A DNA stretch of 64,000 bases, from contig JAUJEB010000001.1 of the NCBI GenBank assembly GCA_030442055.1, positions 2,728,001 to 2,792,000 of the forward strand, in the 5' to 3' direction. Origin of the DNA: Agaribacillus aureus. Its GTDB lineage: Bacteria; Bacteroidota; Bacteroidia; Cytophagales; Cyclobacteriaceae. A model generated the notes under the pieces. It ran no database searches. It was not told where the DNA came from and saw only the letters and a program-made list of their open reading frames with translations. Each line of letters begins with the position of its first letter. Position 1 is the stretch's first letter. Shown piece by piece: positions 43,139 through 53,700 of this stretch. The position numbers were made by a program, and so were the translations under genes.

Positions 43139-43630
43139 TTAAATATCTTTGGTCGTATTCAGGGCTGATATCAAAAATCCGATGACAGCACCGTGAGGGT
43201 TTTCAATAGTAAGTTTATCGTTAGTTGTTGCACAATAGACACTGACATTTTCCAATGAAAGAGGTGTCAGCACCTCAAACCTGGTTTGTCCTTTTTTATC
43301 CAGCACACCTGTCGTTATATGTTCATTATTAGCGCTCAGCAGATCTATGGTTAGTCCTGCATAGTCTGAGAGGTTTTGATTATAAGGAGGGTTAATTTGT
43401 ATTTTCACTGATAAAGGTTGTAACAATGATTGATTTATGTTGCCTGCTACCTTTATTTCGGGATTATTGGTATTATGAAGTGCCAGGTGATCTTCGGTAA
43501 TGTTTTGGGCGGTTAAGGTAAGGGAAATGAGGTAAGCTATGGAGAGCAATATTATATATTTAAACTTGTTGCTGTCCAGCACCGCATTGATTAAGTCTTG
43601 AAAGTTATTAATTGGTTTACTGTTTTTCAT
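43139..43630 (-). CDS. secreted hypothetical protein
   Basis: This 163-aa protein has a hydrophobic export signal after a long polar N-terminus (about 25-45, ending TAQN). One beta-rich domain follows (about 46-163) with the pattern KIQINPPYNQNLSDYAGLTIDL and TGVLDKKGQTRFEVLTPLSLENVSVYCA. That resembles a small Ig-like or carboxypeptidase-regulatory-like fold. There is no lipobox. The family is unknown. It is terminated by a clear hairpin and sits between the cdaA-folP pair and hemB. Confidence 0.6.
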   Translation of the reverse strand: MKNSKPINNFQDLINAVLDSNKFKYIILLSIAYLISLTLTAQNITEDHLALHNTNNPEIKVAGNINQSLLQPLSVKIQINPPYNQNLSDYAGLTIDLLSANNEHITTGVLDKKGQTRFEVLTPLSLENVSVYCATTNDKLTIENPHGAVIGFLISALNTTKDI

Positions 43631-43726
43631 TTCTAAATTATTCAGTATGCCAATCTCTTTTCAAAACCTTCGCCAAACTCAAAAACCCGCTCTATTAGCA
43701 GGAAACGGCGTTTTTTTATGAAAAGC

Positions 43727-43745
43727 ATTTCCCAAAATGGGAAAT
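43727..43745 (-). terminator. hairpin downstream of cdaA
   Basis: ATTTCCC and GGGAAAT pair around a 5-base loop, 75 bases after the cdaA stop codon. On the reverse strand a GCTTTTCAT tail follows. It is a likely transcript end for folP-cdaA. Confidence 0.5.
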
Positions 43746-43819
43746 CGTTCTTATAATGGAAGAGAGTTTTACTTTTGGTGGATGTATTACAATTGAATGA
43801 TCACGTACAACGAGCCGGG

Positions 43820-44698
43820 TTAGTTGTCGCTGTCGGCAATTAGCTCAGTGATGGTTTTCTCAGCTTTGTTCTTTTTCTTCTTTTCTTTCTTCTCCACCTG
43901 ATTTTCGAATAGGTAGTCGTTGATCTTTTTCCTTAACTCCTGAGAAGAAAGGTTTTTAAATAATTCTCTTTCTATCACTACCGACATTTCGCCGGTTTCT
44001 TCAGAAACAATGATCACCATTGCGCCGGTCACCTCCGACATGCCAATCGCCGCCCGGTGTCTCAATCCCAAGTTAGCGGGGAGGTCATCCCGTTCTGTTA
44101 CCGGCAATATACACCTTGCGGCCTTAATAACGCCCTGATGAATAATCACGGCGCCGTCGTGCAGGGGGCTGAATTTGTTAAAAATGGCTAACAATAATCT
44201 TTTAGATACCTTGGCATTGATGGCATCTCCGGATTCGACATAAAACTTCAACTCCGAGTCTTTGGACAATACGATAAGCGCCCCGGTATTTGATCCACCC
44301 ATGGCTTTAACGGCTTCAACGATTGGATTTACCTGAAAGCCCTTTTTGCTGGTTCCATTTCTTATACCTAAAAATCCTTTAAACAGATATTCCCTGTTTA
44401 AGTCGGTGGTTTTTCCGATCAGCAATAAAAACTTGCGGATTTCCTGTTGGAATAGAATGATCGCCGCAATCACCCCAACCTCCATGAACTGATTCAAAAT
44501 AGTGGTCACAAGTTCCATTCCGGCGGCACCTACAACAAGGTAGATCAGATATAAAGACAAGAAGCCGAGAAAGATGGTCAGGGCCACACTCCCACGCATC
44601 AACTTGTAAACCTGATACATCAGGATACTTACCAGAGATATGTCAATAATATCTACCCAGCTAACATCTAGAAACCCTATGTCGAATAATAATATCAC
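43820..44698 (-). CDS. cdaA: diadenylate cyclase CdaA
   Basis: This 292-aa enzyme makes cyclic di-AMP from two ATP. Three N-terminal membrane helices (residues 1-88) precede the DAC domain, which carries LHDGAVIIHQG (DGA at 181-183) and LGLRHRAAIG (RHR at 213-215). The tail is lysine-rich (EKKEKKKKNKAEK). The start codon is GTG and overlaps the folP stop (GTGA), so the two are translated together. No CdaR or GlmM gene is adjacent, unlike in Firmicutes. Cyclic di-AMP typically controls potassium uptake and cell-wall homeostasis. Confidence 0.95.
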   Translation of the reverse strand: MILLFDIGFLDVSWVDIIDISLVSILMYQVYKLMRGSVALTIFLGFLSLYLIYLVVGAAGMELVTTILNQFMEVGVIAAIILFQQEIRKFLLLIGKTTDLNREYLFKGFLGIRNGTSKKGFQVNPIVEAVKAMGGSNTGALIVLSKDSELKFYVESGDAINAKVSKRLLLAIFNKFSPLHDGAVIIHQGVIKAARCILPVTERDDLPANLGLRHRAAIGMSEVTGAMVIIVSEETGEMSVVIERELFKNLSSQELRKKINDYLFENQVEKKEKKKKNKAEKTITELIADSDN

Positions 44699-45546
44699 TT
44701 AAAAACTTCCTGAAATAACAAAATCGCTTCTTTTGCTTCCTTAACATCATGGGCCCTGAGAATCGTTGCTCCTTGCATAAGGGCAATGCTATGTAAAACA
44801 CTGGTACCATTCAAGGCTTCTGCTGCTGAACATCCCAGTTTTTTATAAATCATTGATTTTCTGGATATCCCAACCAAAATAGGCAGGTTTAATATGTTAA
44901 AATAATTTAATTTTTTGAGTAATTCATAATTTTGGTCAAGAGTTTTTGCAAACCCGAATCCAGGGTCTAAAATTACGTCATTTACCCCTAAATTTTTAAG
45001 CAGCTCAAGCCGTTCCTGGAAATAGTTAATAATGTCTGTCACCAGATCTTCGTATTGCGTCAGTTGTTGCATCTTGTGCGGATCGCCACGCATATGCATT
45101 AAAATATAAGGCACCCCCATCGCAGCGACAGTGGCAAACATGTTGGTGTCCCCCGCTCCTCCGGAAATATCATTTATTATATGGGCCCCTTCATTGACAG
45201 CTGCCTTTGCTACTTCGGCTCTAAATGTATCGACGGACAAAATAGTGTCAGGAAAATTATTTGCTATAGCTTGAATAGCCGGAATGACCCGCTTTAATTC
45301 ATCGCCAACCGATATATCGCCCGCTCCCGGCCGCGATGAATACCCCCCAATGTCGATAATGTCCACCCCTTCATTGATCATAGTCTCCACCCTGGACAAC
45401 ACCTGAATTTCAGTAACCTGCCGGCTGCCATTATAAAATGAATCGGGTGTTGTGTTAATAATACCCATCACCAGAGGTTGATCCAGCCTGCGAATGTCTC
45501 CATTGAGATTCCAGGTCTTTTTCTTGTAAAAAACCGTATTGTTCAT
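44695..45546 (-). CDS. folP: dihydropteroate synthase
   Basis: This 283-aa TIM-barrel enzyme condenses p-aminobenzoate with the pterin pyrophosphate in folate synthesis and is the target of sulphonamides. Motifs in order: LVMGIINTTPDSFYNGSR, DIGGYSSRPGAG, LSVDTFRAEV, INDISGG, DPGFGFAKT, GISRKSM and RAHDVKEA. All are intact. It is divergent from the DUF1599 gene and coupled to cdaA, an arrangement often seen in Bacteroidota. Confidence 0.96.
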   Translation of the reverse strand: MNNTVFYKKKTWNLNGDIRRLDQPLVMGIINTTPDSFYNGSRQVTEIQVLSRVETMINEGVDIIDIGGYSSRPGAGDISVGDELKRVIPAIQAIANNFPDTILSVDTFRAEVAKAAVNEGAHIINDISGGAGDTNMFATVAAMGVPYILMHMRGDPHKMQQLTQYEDLVTDIINYFQERLELLKNLGVNDVILDPGFGFAKTLDQNYELLKKLNYFNILNLPILVGISRKSMIYKKLGCSAAEALNGTSVLHSIALMQGATILRAHDVKEAKEAILLFQEVFK

Positions 45547-45705
45547 TGTTTAGTCCGGTAGCAATTGCCCGTCATTTATAATAACGCAAATACCGGGACA
45601 TTTGTCACAATTAATTTATAAATTATTGATGTTGTTTAAATTCAAAAATTTAAATTCGCATTGCACGAAGTGAAATTAATGATTTGAATAAATAATTTTA
45701 AAAAA

Positions 45706-46260
45706 TTGATAAATAAAACCATCGGCGAATATAAACATGTAATAGCAGCCTGCAAGGACATTTTCGCCAAAAAGACCAAGGATTACGGTACCGCCTGGCG
45801 GATTTTAAGAGTGTCTTCTATTACAGACCAGATATTCATAAAAGCTCAACGGATCAGGTCTATTCAGGAGAAAGGCGCTCAAAAGGTTCCTGAAAATGTC
45901 TCTGATGAGTTTTTAGGTATTATCAACTACTGCGTCATTGCTATTATCCAACTCGGCTTAAGAGATGATCAAAGAATGGAAATAAGCTATGAGGAATTGG
46001 AGCCATATTATGACAACGCTATCAATGAAAATCTTGACTTGCTTCAAAACAAAAACCATGATTATGGCGAGGCGTGGAGAGAAATGCGTGTGAGCTCTAT
46101 CACAGATATTATATTAATGAAATTGCTGAGGGTAAAACAAATTGAAGACAACGAGGGTATAACTCTCATATCCGAGGGTGTAAAGGCCAATTATCAGGAT
46201 ATCATCAATTACGCAGTTTTTGCCCTAATCAAATTAGGCATAACCGACATCGAGCCGTAA
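45706..46260 (+). CDS. DUF1599 protein with tandem domains
   Basis: This 184-aa cytoplasmic protein consists of two homologous halves. Residues about 8-85 (IFAKKTKDYGTAWRILRVSSITDQIFIKAQRI) and about 100-180 (LLQNKNHDYGEAWREMRVSSITDIILMKLLRV) share the DYGxAWRxxRVSSITDxI core. The function of DUF1599 is unknown. The start assigned is a TTG at 45706, because no in-frame ATG precedes the conserved sequence. It is divergent from folP and precedes the DoxX-like gene by 82 bases. Confidence 0.87.
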   Translation: MINKTIGEYKHVIAACKDIFAKKTKDYGTAWRILRVSSITDQIFIKAQRIRSIQEKGAQKVPENVSDEFLGIINYCVIAIIQLGLRDDQRMEISYEELEPYYDNAINENLDLLQNKNHDYGEAWREMRVSSITDIILMKLLRVKQIEDNEGITLISEGVKANYQDIINYAVFALIKLGITDIEP

Positions 46261-46342
46261 AACAAGTAGCTGACTGGCCGTTTGAAACAAAGTATACGCA
46301 ACAGGATGTGTTAATAATTTTTGAATTTGAAATGCCAAAAAA

Positions 46343-47437
46343 ATGAAGATTATCATTCATGCAGCACGCTGGATAGTGGGATTACTTTTCATCGTTTCCG
46401 GAATTATCAAGGTAAACGACCCTATTGGTACCGCTATTAAGATGCAAGAGTACTTCGAGGTTTTTGCTACAGATATTGCTGGTTTTTTTCACGTTTTAGT
46501 CCCTTATGCCTTATTTTTTGCTGTTTTTCTTAGTGTCCTGGAAGTAGTACTGGGCATTGCAGTATTAATAAATTACCGTATGCGACTGACTACCCGTGTA
46601 TTGCTGGTAATTATTGTGTTTTTTACTTTTCTGACTTTTTACTCCGCCAAATTTAACAAGGTGACCGATTGTGGCTGCTTTGGAGATGCCATTAAACTTA
46701 CGCCCTGGGAGTCCTTTTCCAAGGATCTTGTATTAATTGTATTGATTGGAATTCTGTTTATTTATTGGCAAAAATTTAAGGCCCTATTACCTGACAGGAC
46801 GGGAACCATCGTAGTGGTGGCCACCTTTGCCTTGAACACCTTTCTGGCCATCTATGCCATTAATCACCTGCCATTCGTTGATTTCAGAGCCTATAAGATC
46901 GGCGCCAATCTGGCAAAATCAATGGAGCCGTCAGAAAAACTGCGCTATCAGTATATCATGACCAAAGATGGGCAAGAGCATAAATTTGATCAGTATCCGA
47001 CGACGGGTGGCTACGAATATAAAGACATGGTTTTACTGAATCCGGAGGCAGCGCCAAAAATTACAGATTATAACATATGGAATGACGAAGGGGATTTTAC
47101 GCAGGCGAGTTTCGAAGGCACCAGGCTGGTCATCATCTCCTACGATGTCCGGAAATCTGACGTCAAAAGCTTTCAAGACATTAATCAATTAATCGCCGGG
47201 CTGAAAAACGGCGTGGTTGAGCCTGTGGCCTTTACCGCCTCCGACGGTGAAACTTTCGAAAATTTCCGGCACGAAGTGCAATTGGCCATCCCCTACTATT
47301 TTGGCGACGCCACAGTCCTGAAAACCATCATCAGGTCAAACCCTGGTATTATACTGCTGGATAATGGTGTGGTGAAAGGGAAATGGCATTATAATGATGT
47401 GCCCGATGCAGCTGATATACTAAGATTAACCCGGTAA
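46343..47437 (+). CDS. BT_3928-type DoxX family membrane protein
   Basis: This 364-aa protein has five or six membrane helices (about 8-25, 45-75, 83-100, 125-142 and 152-172) in a DoxX/MauE-like domain with the opening WIVGLLFIVSGIIKVNDPIG. KVTDCGCFGDAIKLT contains a conserved CxC pair. A periplasmic or cytoplasmic C-terminal domain of about 180 residues resembles a thioredoxin-like module without the catalytic CxxC. The family is specific to Bacteroidota and lies next to shikimate kinase here. A redox or quinone-linked role is inferred from DoxX relatives. Confidence 0.85.
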   Translation: MKIIIHAARWIVGLLFIVSGIIKVNDPIGTAIKMQEYFEVFATDIAGFFHVLVPYALFFAVFLSVLEVVLGIAVLINYRMRLTTRVLLVIIVFFTFLTFYSAKFNKVTDCGCFGDAIKLTPWESFSKDLVLIVLIGILFIYWQKFKALLPDRTGTIVVVATFALNTFLAIYAINHLPFVDFRAYKIGANLAKSMEPSEKLRYQYIMTKDGQEHKFDQYPTTGGYEYKDMVLLNPEAAPKITDYNIWNDEGDFTQASFEGTRLVIISYDVRKSDVKSFQDINQLIAGLKNGVVEPVAFTASDGETFENFRHEVQLAIPYYFGDATVLKTIIRSNPGIILLDNGVVKGKWHYNDVPDAADILRLTR

Positions 47438-47440
47438 CCT

Positions 47441-47956
47441 ATGAAGATTTTTTTAATTGGCATGCCTGGCTCCGGCAAATCTTCGCTAGGCAAACAGCTA
47501 GCGGAATCCCTGGAATTACCCTTTATTGACCTCGATGATATAATTATCAAAAATGAAGAGCTGAATATCCCGGAGATCTTTTCCAAATTTGGGGAGGATT
47601 ATTTCAGAATAAAGGAAAGAAAAGCGTTGCATGGTGTCAACCAGATATTCCAGGAGTTTGTTATGGCTACCGGAGGGGGAGCTCCCTGCTTTTTTGATAA
47701 CATGGCTTACATCAATGAAAACGGCATCAGCATATTCATCGATGTCGCCCCCCACATTATTGCCAAGAGGATGACTGCCAGTGAAATTGAAGAAAGACCG
47801 CTTTTCAGTAATGTTAAACACCACGAATTAGCCGAGGAACTTGACAACAAGCTGAAAGTAAGAAGGGCCTATTACGAGCAGGCCCAACATACTTTACAGG
47901 GGAACAATATTGAAGTAGACGATCTTTTGAACCTGATTAAAAATAGTGACATCTGA
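47441..47956 (+). CDS. aroK: shikimate kinase
   Basis: This 171-aa P-loop kinase phosphorylates shikimate in aromatic amino-acid synthesis. GMPGSGKS (7-14) is the nucleotide-binding loop. IDLDDIIIKNEELNIPEIFSKFGEDYFR provides the shikimate-binding aspartate and arginine, and ATGGGAPCF is the Walker B-like glycine motif. The LID region contains EERPLF. Three bases separate it from the DoxX-like gene, so the two form an operon. It is convergent with the GH172 genes; no strong terminator is visible between them. Confidence 0.95.
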   Translation: MKIFLIGMPGSGKSSLGKQLAESLELPFIDLDDIIIKNEELNIPEIFSKFGEDYFRIKERKALHGVNQIFQEFVMATGGGAPCFFDNMAYINENGISIFIDVAPHIIAKRMTASEIEERPLFSNVKHHELAEELDNKLKVRRAYYEQAQHTLQGNNIEVDDLLNLIKNSDI

Positions 47957-48065
47957 AGCGCCATACTTTTGAAGCTTAGGATTATAATCCAATGCCTGTC
48001 CTTATCATTCTCAAATCAGTTCATATACGCTAAAATAGTCGATTTTGAAATTGACAACTAATCGA

Positions 48066-49355
48066 TTATTTCAATTTATCCCATACTTTTTCTTTCATAT
48101 CTTTCAAGCGCATTTTTACAGGTGCAAGAGCCGGAAGGTTGCTTTCCGGTTTATGGAGATAAAAATAGGTAGTAGCAGACACATCATCGCTACGGTAGTA
48201 ATTTGTAGCCAGTCCATCAAGAAAATCATCGCTGAGGACATCCGGAGGATTGTCCATATCAAGCAACCGGATATGCTCCATCGGTTTGCCTTGTCCATTC
48301 GTAGCTGACTGTCCATGTGTTTGTAACTGCCAAACCGGAATAACTTCAACGCCATTATTGGTCATTTTCCTTAACAGCTCCCTATTGGCACTTCCCATTT
48401 GTTGTATGGTGACCTTACAATCTTGCTGGAAATACACAGCATCAGTCGTGTGATACCGATAAAATGAATAAAGATCCAGTTCCTTTTCAGATATCAATGA
48501 ACCGAATCGTTGTCCATAAAACACGCCCTGTCCCCAACCCGTTCCTATATAATCTTCGGTTCCGGTTCCCATGAGTGATGGGTTGTCTGTATCTCCATCA
48601 AGATAAACTTTAACTTCGCCCTCACCAAACCAGGTACCCAGGTATTTTTTGTCGCCAATTACACCTATATGAGTTCCTAAAAACCGCCCGGTTCCTTCTA
48701 CTTTAGGAAGTAATATAAAATCCTGACCAAGTTTAGTTTTCGGGTCACGTCTCCAATATGCATGAAAATACATGGCATCTCCAGGTATACTTTCCATTTG
48801 CTGTACATTGATATCGTACCAGAATAACACCTGGGAGGACGACTCATTCACAATTTCGATCTTTGCACCATTTCTATAAGGCATGGGAATGGTAAAATTA
48901 AAAGAGCGACCCTCGGGATTGGAGAACAGTTCGCTGTCAAAGGGTCTCATGACACCTAACGCATTACCAAAAAAGTCTCCAATCGGCGCGGAAACGGCCG
49001 GTTTCCCGGCTCCGTCCCAATACATGTTGATGACAACAGCCCGGCGCTGTTCGGGATTCTTTGCAATAGTGCCACTCATCCACATGCGCTGAATAATACC
49101 TGCCCCTTTAATATCCAACAGATTTTTGGTCTCTCCGGGTTGTACAATGTAAAAGGCATTTCCCTTAGCTCCTTTATTAGTTAATCCGGCCTTTCCTTTT
49201 TCACCATCGGGGTTTTCAGGGCTTATCCATCTTGTAACGGTGTTTTTTGATGGCGTGGTGTAAAGTTCCTGGGCTGTTACCTGATACAACAATACTGTCT
49301 GGATGCCACTAAAAATTAATGCTATAAATAAAAAGTTTTTCGTTCTGTTTCTCAT
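48066..49355 (-). CDS. GH172 (DUF2961) glycoside hydrolase, second copy
   Basis: This 429-aa secreted protein has a signal peptide (about 8-33, ending TAQE). The DUF2961 beta-sandwich core contains GAGIIQRMWMSG, INMYWDGAGKPAVSAPIGDFFG and MGTGTEDYIGTGWG; the GTEDY glutamate is conserved in GH172. Characterised GH172 enzymes act on alpha-furanosides such as D-fructofuranosides and D-arabinofuranosides. It is closely similar to the preceding gene along its whole length, including the N-terminus (MRNRTKN against MRNTIKN). The upstream ATG at 49406 is rejected because it would bury the signal peptide. Confidence 0.88.
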   Translation of the reverse strand: MRNRTKNFLFIALIFSGIQTVLLYQVTAQELYTTPSKNTVTRWISPENPDGEKGKAGLTNKGAKGNAFYIVQPGETKNLLDIKGAGIIQRMWMSGTIAKNPEQRRAVVINMYWDGAGKPAVSAPIGDFFGNALGVMRPFDSELFSNPEGRSFNFTIPMPYRNGAKIEIVNESSSQVLFWYDINVQQMESIPGDAMYFHAYWRRDPKTKLGQDFILLPKVEGTGRFLGTHIGVIGDKKYLGTWFGEGEVKVYLDGDTDNPSLMGTGTEDYIGTGWGQGVFYGQRFGSLISEKELDLYSFYRYHTTDAVYFQQDCKVTIQQMGSANRELLRKMTNNGVEVIPVWQLQTHGQSATNGQGKPMEHIRLLDMDNPPDVLSDDFLDGLATNYYRSDDVSATTYFYLHKPESNLPALAPVKMRLKDMKEKVWDKLK

Positions 49356-49448
49356 TTCGTTTTGATTTTTTGATCCAATCCACATTTTGAACAACATATG
49401 GTTCAATCTGACTTGATCAGGTTCTTTAGTTATGTTTTTTCAATTAGA

Positions 49449-50684
49449 TTATTTCAAACGGATATTATTGTAAATGCGAATGTGCTCACCTTGAATTGCC
49501 GGTAAGTTATTGGATGGCCTATCCAGGTAAAAATATGCAGTGGCAGACACATCGTCTCTTCTCCAGAAATTAACCCCTCCTTTTGGAAATTCAGGGCTCC
49601 TGGGATCCGGGGTAATATCTCCCTCATATACACGATGCAGTTTGTCATTATGCCAAACAGAAACCGGCTCTAATTCAGCACCTCCCTCAAGGATTTGCAT
49701 GAATAGATCATATCCTGCATTTCCCATTTGCTGTAAGGTAACCCGGCAGTCCTTTTCAAAAAATACCGGATCGACAATATGGTATCGATAAAAAGCATAC
49801 AATCCATTTTCCTGATCTCCAATGGGTGAGCCCTGGTAGCGATTGTAAAAAGCATTTTGTCCCCAACCTGTACCTACGTAATCCTCTGTCCCAGTCCCGC
49901 ACAGTGTGGGGTAATTATCATCACCATCCAGAAATATTTTTACTTCTCCTTCACCGAACCAGCTTGTAAGGTAAAGCGTGTCACATATTACGCCAATATT
50001 GGCTCCTAGGTATCTCCCGTTCCCATTTACTTTTGGAAGAATTTCAAAATCCTCTCCCAGTTTTGTTTTTACATCTCTATGCCAATACGCGTGAAAATAC
50101 AGGCTGCGTTCAGGCAAATCATCCATAAGTGAATAATTGACATCGAAAAACAGCATATGATTTTTCGCGGTCTTATTGTGAATGACAATCTTCGCAGCTT
50201 TTCGAAAAGGCATCTGTATAAAGCTGTTGTAACTCCTTCCTTCGGGCTGAGAAAAGAACTCCGACTCAAAGGACCGCTTCATAGCCAATCCCATTCCAAA
50301 AAAATCATGCACCGGTGCAGTCACCGCAGGCTTATCTTCTCCATCCCAATAGATTTCAATAAGCATGTTTCTTCGATCATCAGGAGAATGCACAAATGCT
50401 CCTGTCATCCATATGCGATTAATAACACCCGGTCCTTTTACATCAAAAATAGTCCTGGTCTCACCGGCTTCAAGTATATTCATGGCTGCACCCTTAGCCC
50501 CTTTATTGCGCTTACCTCCTTGCCCTTTTTCACCGGTTGGATTTTCAAAGCTGACCCACCTTGTAGTAGTTTTTTTTGATGGAGCAATATACAATTCCTG
50601 CGCTGCCACCAGATGTATAAACATTACTTGCACAGCACAAGAAATTAATACTTTAAGTAAATAGTTTTTTATTGTGTTTCTCAT
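49449..50684 (-). CDS. GH172 (DUF2961) glycoside hydrolase, first copy
   Basis: This 411-aa secreted protein has a signal peptide (about 6-28, ending VAAQE). The same DUF2961 core contains GPGVINRIWMTG, IEIYWDGEDKPAVTAPVHDFFG and CGTGTEDYVGTGWG. It should be a periplasmic, probably trimeric hydrolase, since GH172 enzymes assemble as trimers or hexamers. It lies 79 bases after the VCBS lipoprotein gene and 93 bases before the second copy. The two copies probably arose by tandem duplication and may differ in linkage preference. Confidence 0.88.
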   Translation of the reverse strand: MRNTIKNYLLKVLISCAVQVMFIHLVAAQELYIAPSKKTTTRWVSFENPTGEKGQGGKRNKGAKGAAMNILEAGETRTIFDVKGPGVINRIWMTGAFVHSPDDRRNMLIEIYWDGEDKPAVTAPVHDFFGMGLAMKRSFESEFFSQPEGRSYNSFIQMPFRKAAKIVIHNKTAKNHMLFFDVNYSLMDDLPERSLYFHAYWHRDVKTKLGEDFEILPKVNGNGRYLGANIGVICDTLYLTSWFGEGEVKIFLDGDDNYPTLCGTGTEDYVGTGWGQNAFYNRYQGSPIGDQENGLYAFYRYHIVDPVFFEKDCRVTLQQMGNAGYDLFMQILEGGAELEPVSVWHNDKLHRVYEGDITPDPRSPEFPKGGVNFWRRDDVSATAYFYLDRPSNNLPAIQGEHIRIYNNIRLK

Positions 50685-50763
50685 TTTTTATTCTCAATTG
50701 GAGCGTCGAATTTTAATTTCCGATCTTTAATAATTGGTTTCTCCTGTTGGATTATGTACCAAC

Positions 50764-53700
50764 TTATTCAAGCCGAGTTCTTTCTTTTCCTATTCCAAAT
50801 AACATGGCAGCTTCATTGTTTCTTGCTACTATAAGGGCCATGCCACCATTGGACAATTTGATTAGATCCATATCCCTTACCTGTCCTTCGATCATTAATC
50901 CGCTTTGATCGTGACTTAATGGTTTGAACGCATTGCCACCCTTATTTATAAGCAGAAGACCATAGTCTGCGTCCTGTCTGCCCATGCCAGGTGTAAAACC
51001 ATAAAAATTCCCGCCAGCGACTATATCCTTAAGCCCATCCTCATTTACATCCAGGGAGATCATACTCATGATTGGAGAGAAATTCGCCTCAGCGGGGAGA
51101 GGAATAGGTTTGAATTTACCATTCCCATCATTTTCAAAATATATAGACCGGAACTCAACAGCTTCTCTGATGATCGTCCCTTTCAACTGTTCTGGCGTAA
51201 ATAGTTTGTTTATTGTCGTTCCGGCATAGGCACCATAGCTTGTGAATTTCTTTTTTAGAAATACAAGTTGCTTAGCGAGCACATCCTTGGTCGCAAAAGG
51301 GTACTCTTCTCCCTGCATATAGCAAGTCATGACCGGATCAATACTGCCATTATTATCAAAGTCCTTTATGTACAGGCGTACGGGCTCATTGACAGAGGCA
51401 TTCAGTTTCGTGTTTAGCCCGACATTGCCCGCTACCAGATCCATATCTCCATCCATATCAAAATCATCTGCTATCACACAATTCCACCAGCCATTGGTAT
51501 TTTCTGGTGAAAGATCCGATGGTGATAAAATCCCATCGCTATTTAGGTAAATTGTAATAGCCATCCATTCTCCTACCACCACTAAATCCCGCCATCCATT
51601 GTTATCCACATCCACCCAAACAGCATCCGTAACCATACCGGCCTCGGAAAGCTCCTGGGGAACATCGGCCATTGAGAAACTCCCCTGCCCGTTATTTTGC
51701 AACAAATAGCTTTTTGGCGATATGCCGTAATTACCCGCTATTGCTCTTCCTCCTATAAAAAGATCTATATCGCCATCCTTGTCATAATCTTCTGGCTTAA
51801 CACAAGACGTGTTAGTATATAACTGGGGGATGGCATGTTGGGCTTTGGCAAAATTTCCTTGTCCATTGTTAATGTACAATCGATCCCGCAAAGGAGCTTC
51901 TCCCTCTTTATAATCATTACCAGCAGAAACCACAAACAGGTCAAGGTCATTGTCATTATCGGCATCAAAAAAAGCTGCGTCAACGCCTTCATACAGGCTA
52001 TCTTGCGCAAACAAAGTGTTGTTTACCCGAACAAAATTTCCGTCACTGCGCTGCACAAACATGCCGGCTAATCGCTCTTGAGCATTGGTAAAGAAAACAT
52101 CGTCCAGACCATCATCATTAATATCTCCGACAGCCACGCCTGGCCCTTCAGTGGAAATATGTCTTGGTATCAAATACTCCCGGTGTACGTCGTGAAAAAC
52201 ATTTTCCTCGTGTTTATAATCAAATGTAATGGCATCTATTTCCTTAAATGGTTTGACGTTTTCTGTCTGATCCAATATGATTTTATAATAATTTCCAGAG
52301 GCATCGCCTTGTCTGACTTTCAGCATCTGATTTGTAGCGACATTTTCAAGTAATTGACAGGACCCTCCAGGCCATACGATCCAGACAGAATCTAATTGCA
52401 CCAGCTTACCAAGTCCAAAATGAACAACGTGGCTCATGGAAGACATAAAACCCCTGACCGGCATTTGTTCCTGGTAGTAAGTTTTACCTTGGTGCTTGAT
52501 AATGGCTTTTGCTCCTACTCCCGTGGTATTTAAATTATTGCCCTCAAAACTAATTTGCAGATAAGATCCTCGGTCTGAAGGCCGTTGGTTGGCCTTATTT
52601 TCAAAAAGTAAAGCATGTTCGTTGATGTTATTCAATACCAGATCCAAATCTCCATCATTATCTAAATCGGCGTATGCAGCACCATTAGAATGAGAGGGAA
52701 CATCTAATCCCCACCTTTCCGTTTCATCCAAAAAAGCTAATTCTCCGGCATGTTTAAAGGCAATATTGGAAATCGGGTTCTGAGGCATCGCCTCTATAAG
52801 CTTGCGGCTAATGGTTTCTGTTTTTGAGCCCATTACCAATTGAATGGCTTTTTGTGAAGTGTAATTGAGATAATCCAGGTCATTGGGCCTACGAAATATA
52901 CCGTTAGAGACGTATAAGTCTTTCAAACCGTCATTATCCAGGTCGGCCAGCAAAGGTGCCCAGCTCCAGTCACTGGCCTCAATGCCTGCAAACGAGGCGA
53001 TTTCAGAAAACTTCCCACCCATATTTAATTGCAAACAATTCCTGGATAGCTGCGGATGATAGCCGTTTTTTAGAATAATATCGCGCAGGTCATAATGATC
53101 TTCGGCCATGGATTTTTGCAATATGTCCGGATGATGCGGCAGCATATCCATGGTAACTATATCTACAAGTCCATCATTGTTATAATCAGCTATGTCGTTG
53201 CCCATGGAATATTTACTGGTATGACCTATCCATTTGGACAATTCTTCAGAAAATGTTCCGTCACGCTGATTCATCAACAGATAGTCATTTTCATGAAAGT
53301 CATTGGAAATATAAATATCCGTCCACCCGTCCTGATCGATGTCAGAACAACCAATTCCCAGACCAAAACCTATGGCTGTACTCAATATGCCTGAGGCAGC
53401 GGTAACTTCCACAAAGTGCTTCTGCCCATTGCTTAGCTCGTTTCTAAAGAGTTTATCACCCATAGCCTCATCAGTGCGCGTCAGCATTACTGTCCTGGGT
53501 GCATAGGAGTTTACCGAATGAAATGCATGATTAAGCAGGTACATGTCAAGGTCACCATCATTATCATAATCAAAAAATGCGGCTTGGGTGGAAAAGGAAG
53601 ATATATCCAAGCCATATTCCCCGGCTGATTCGGTAAATGTAATTTGACCGGTTGAAGGTGACGGGCCATTATTTATAAACAGCTCATTCGCGCTTTTTCT

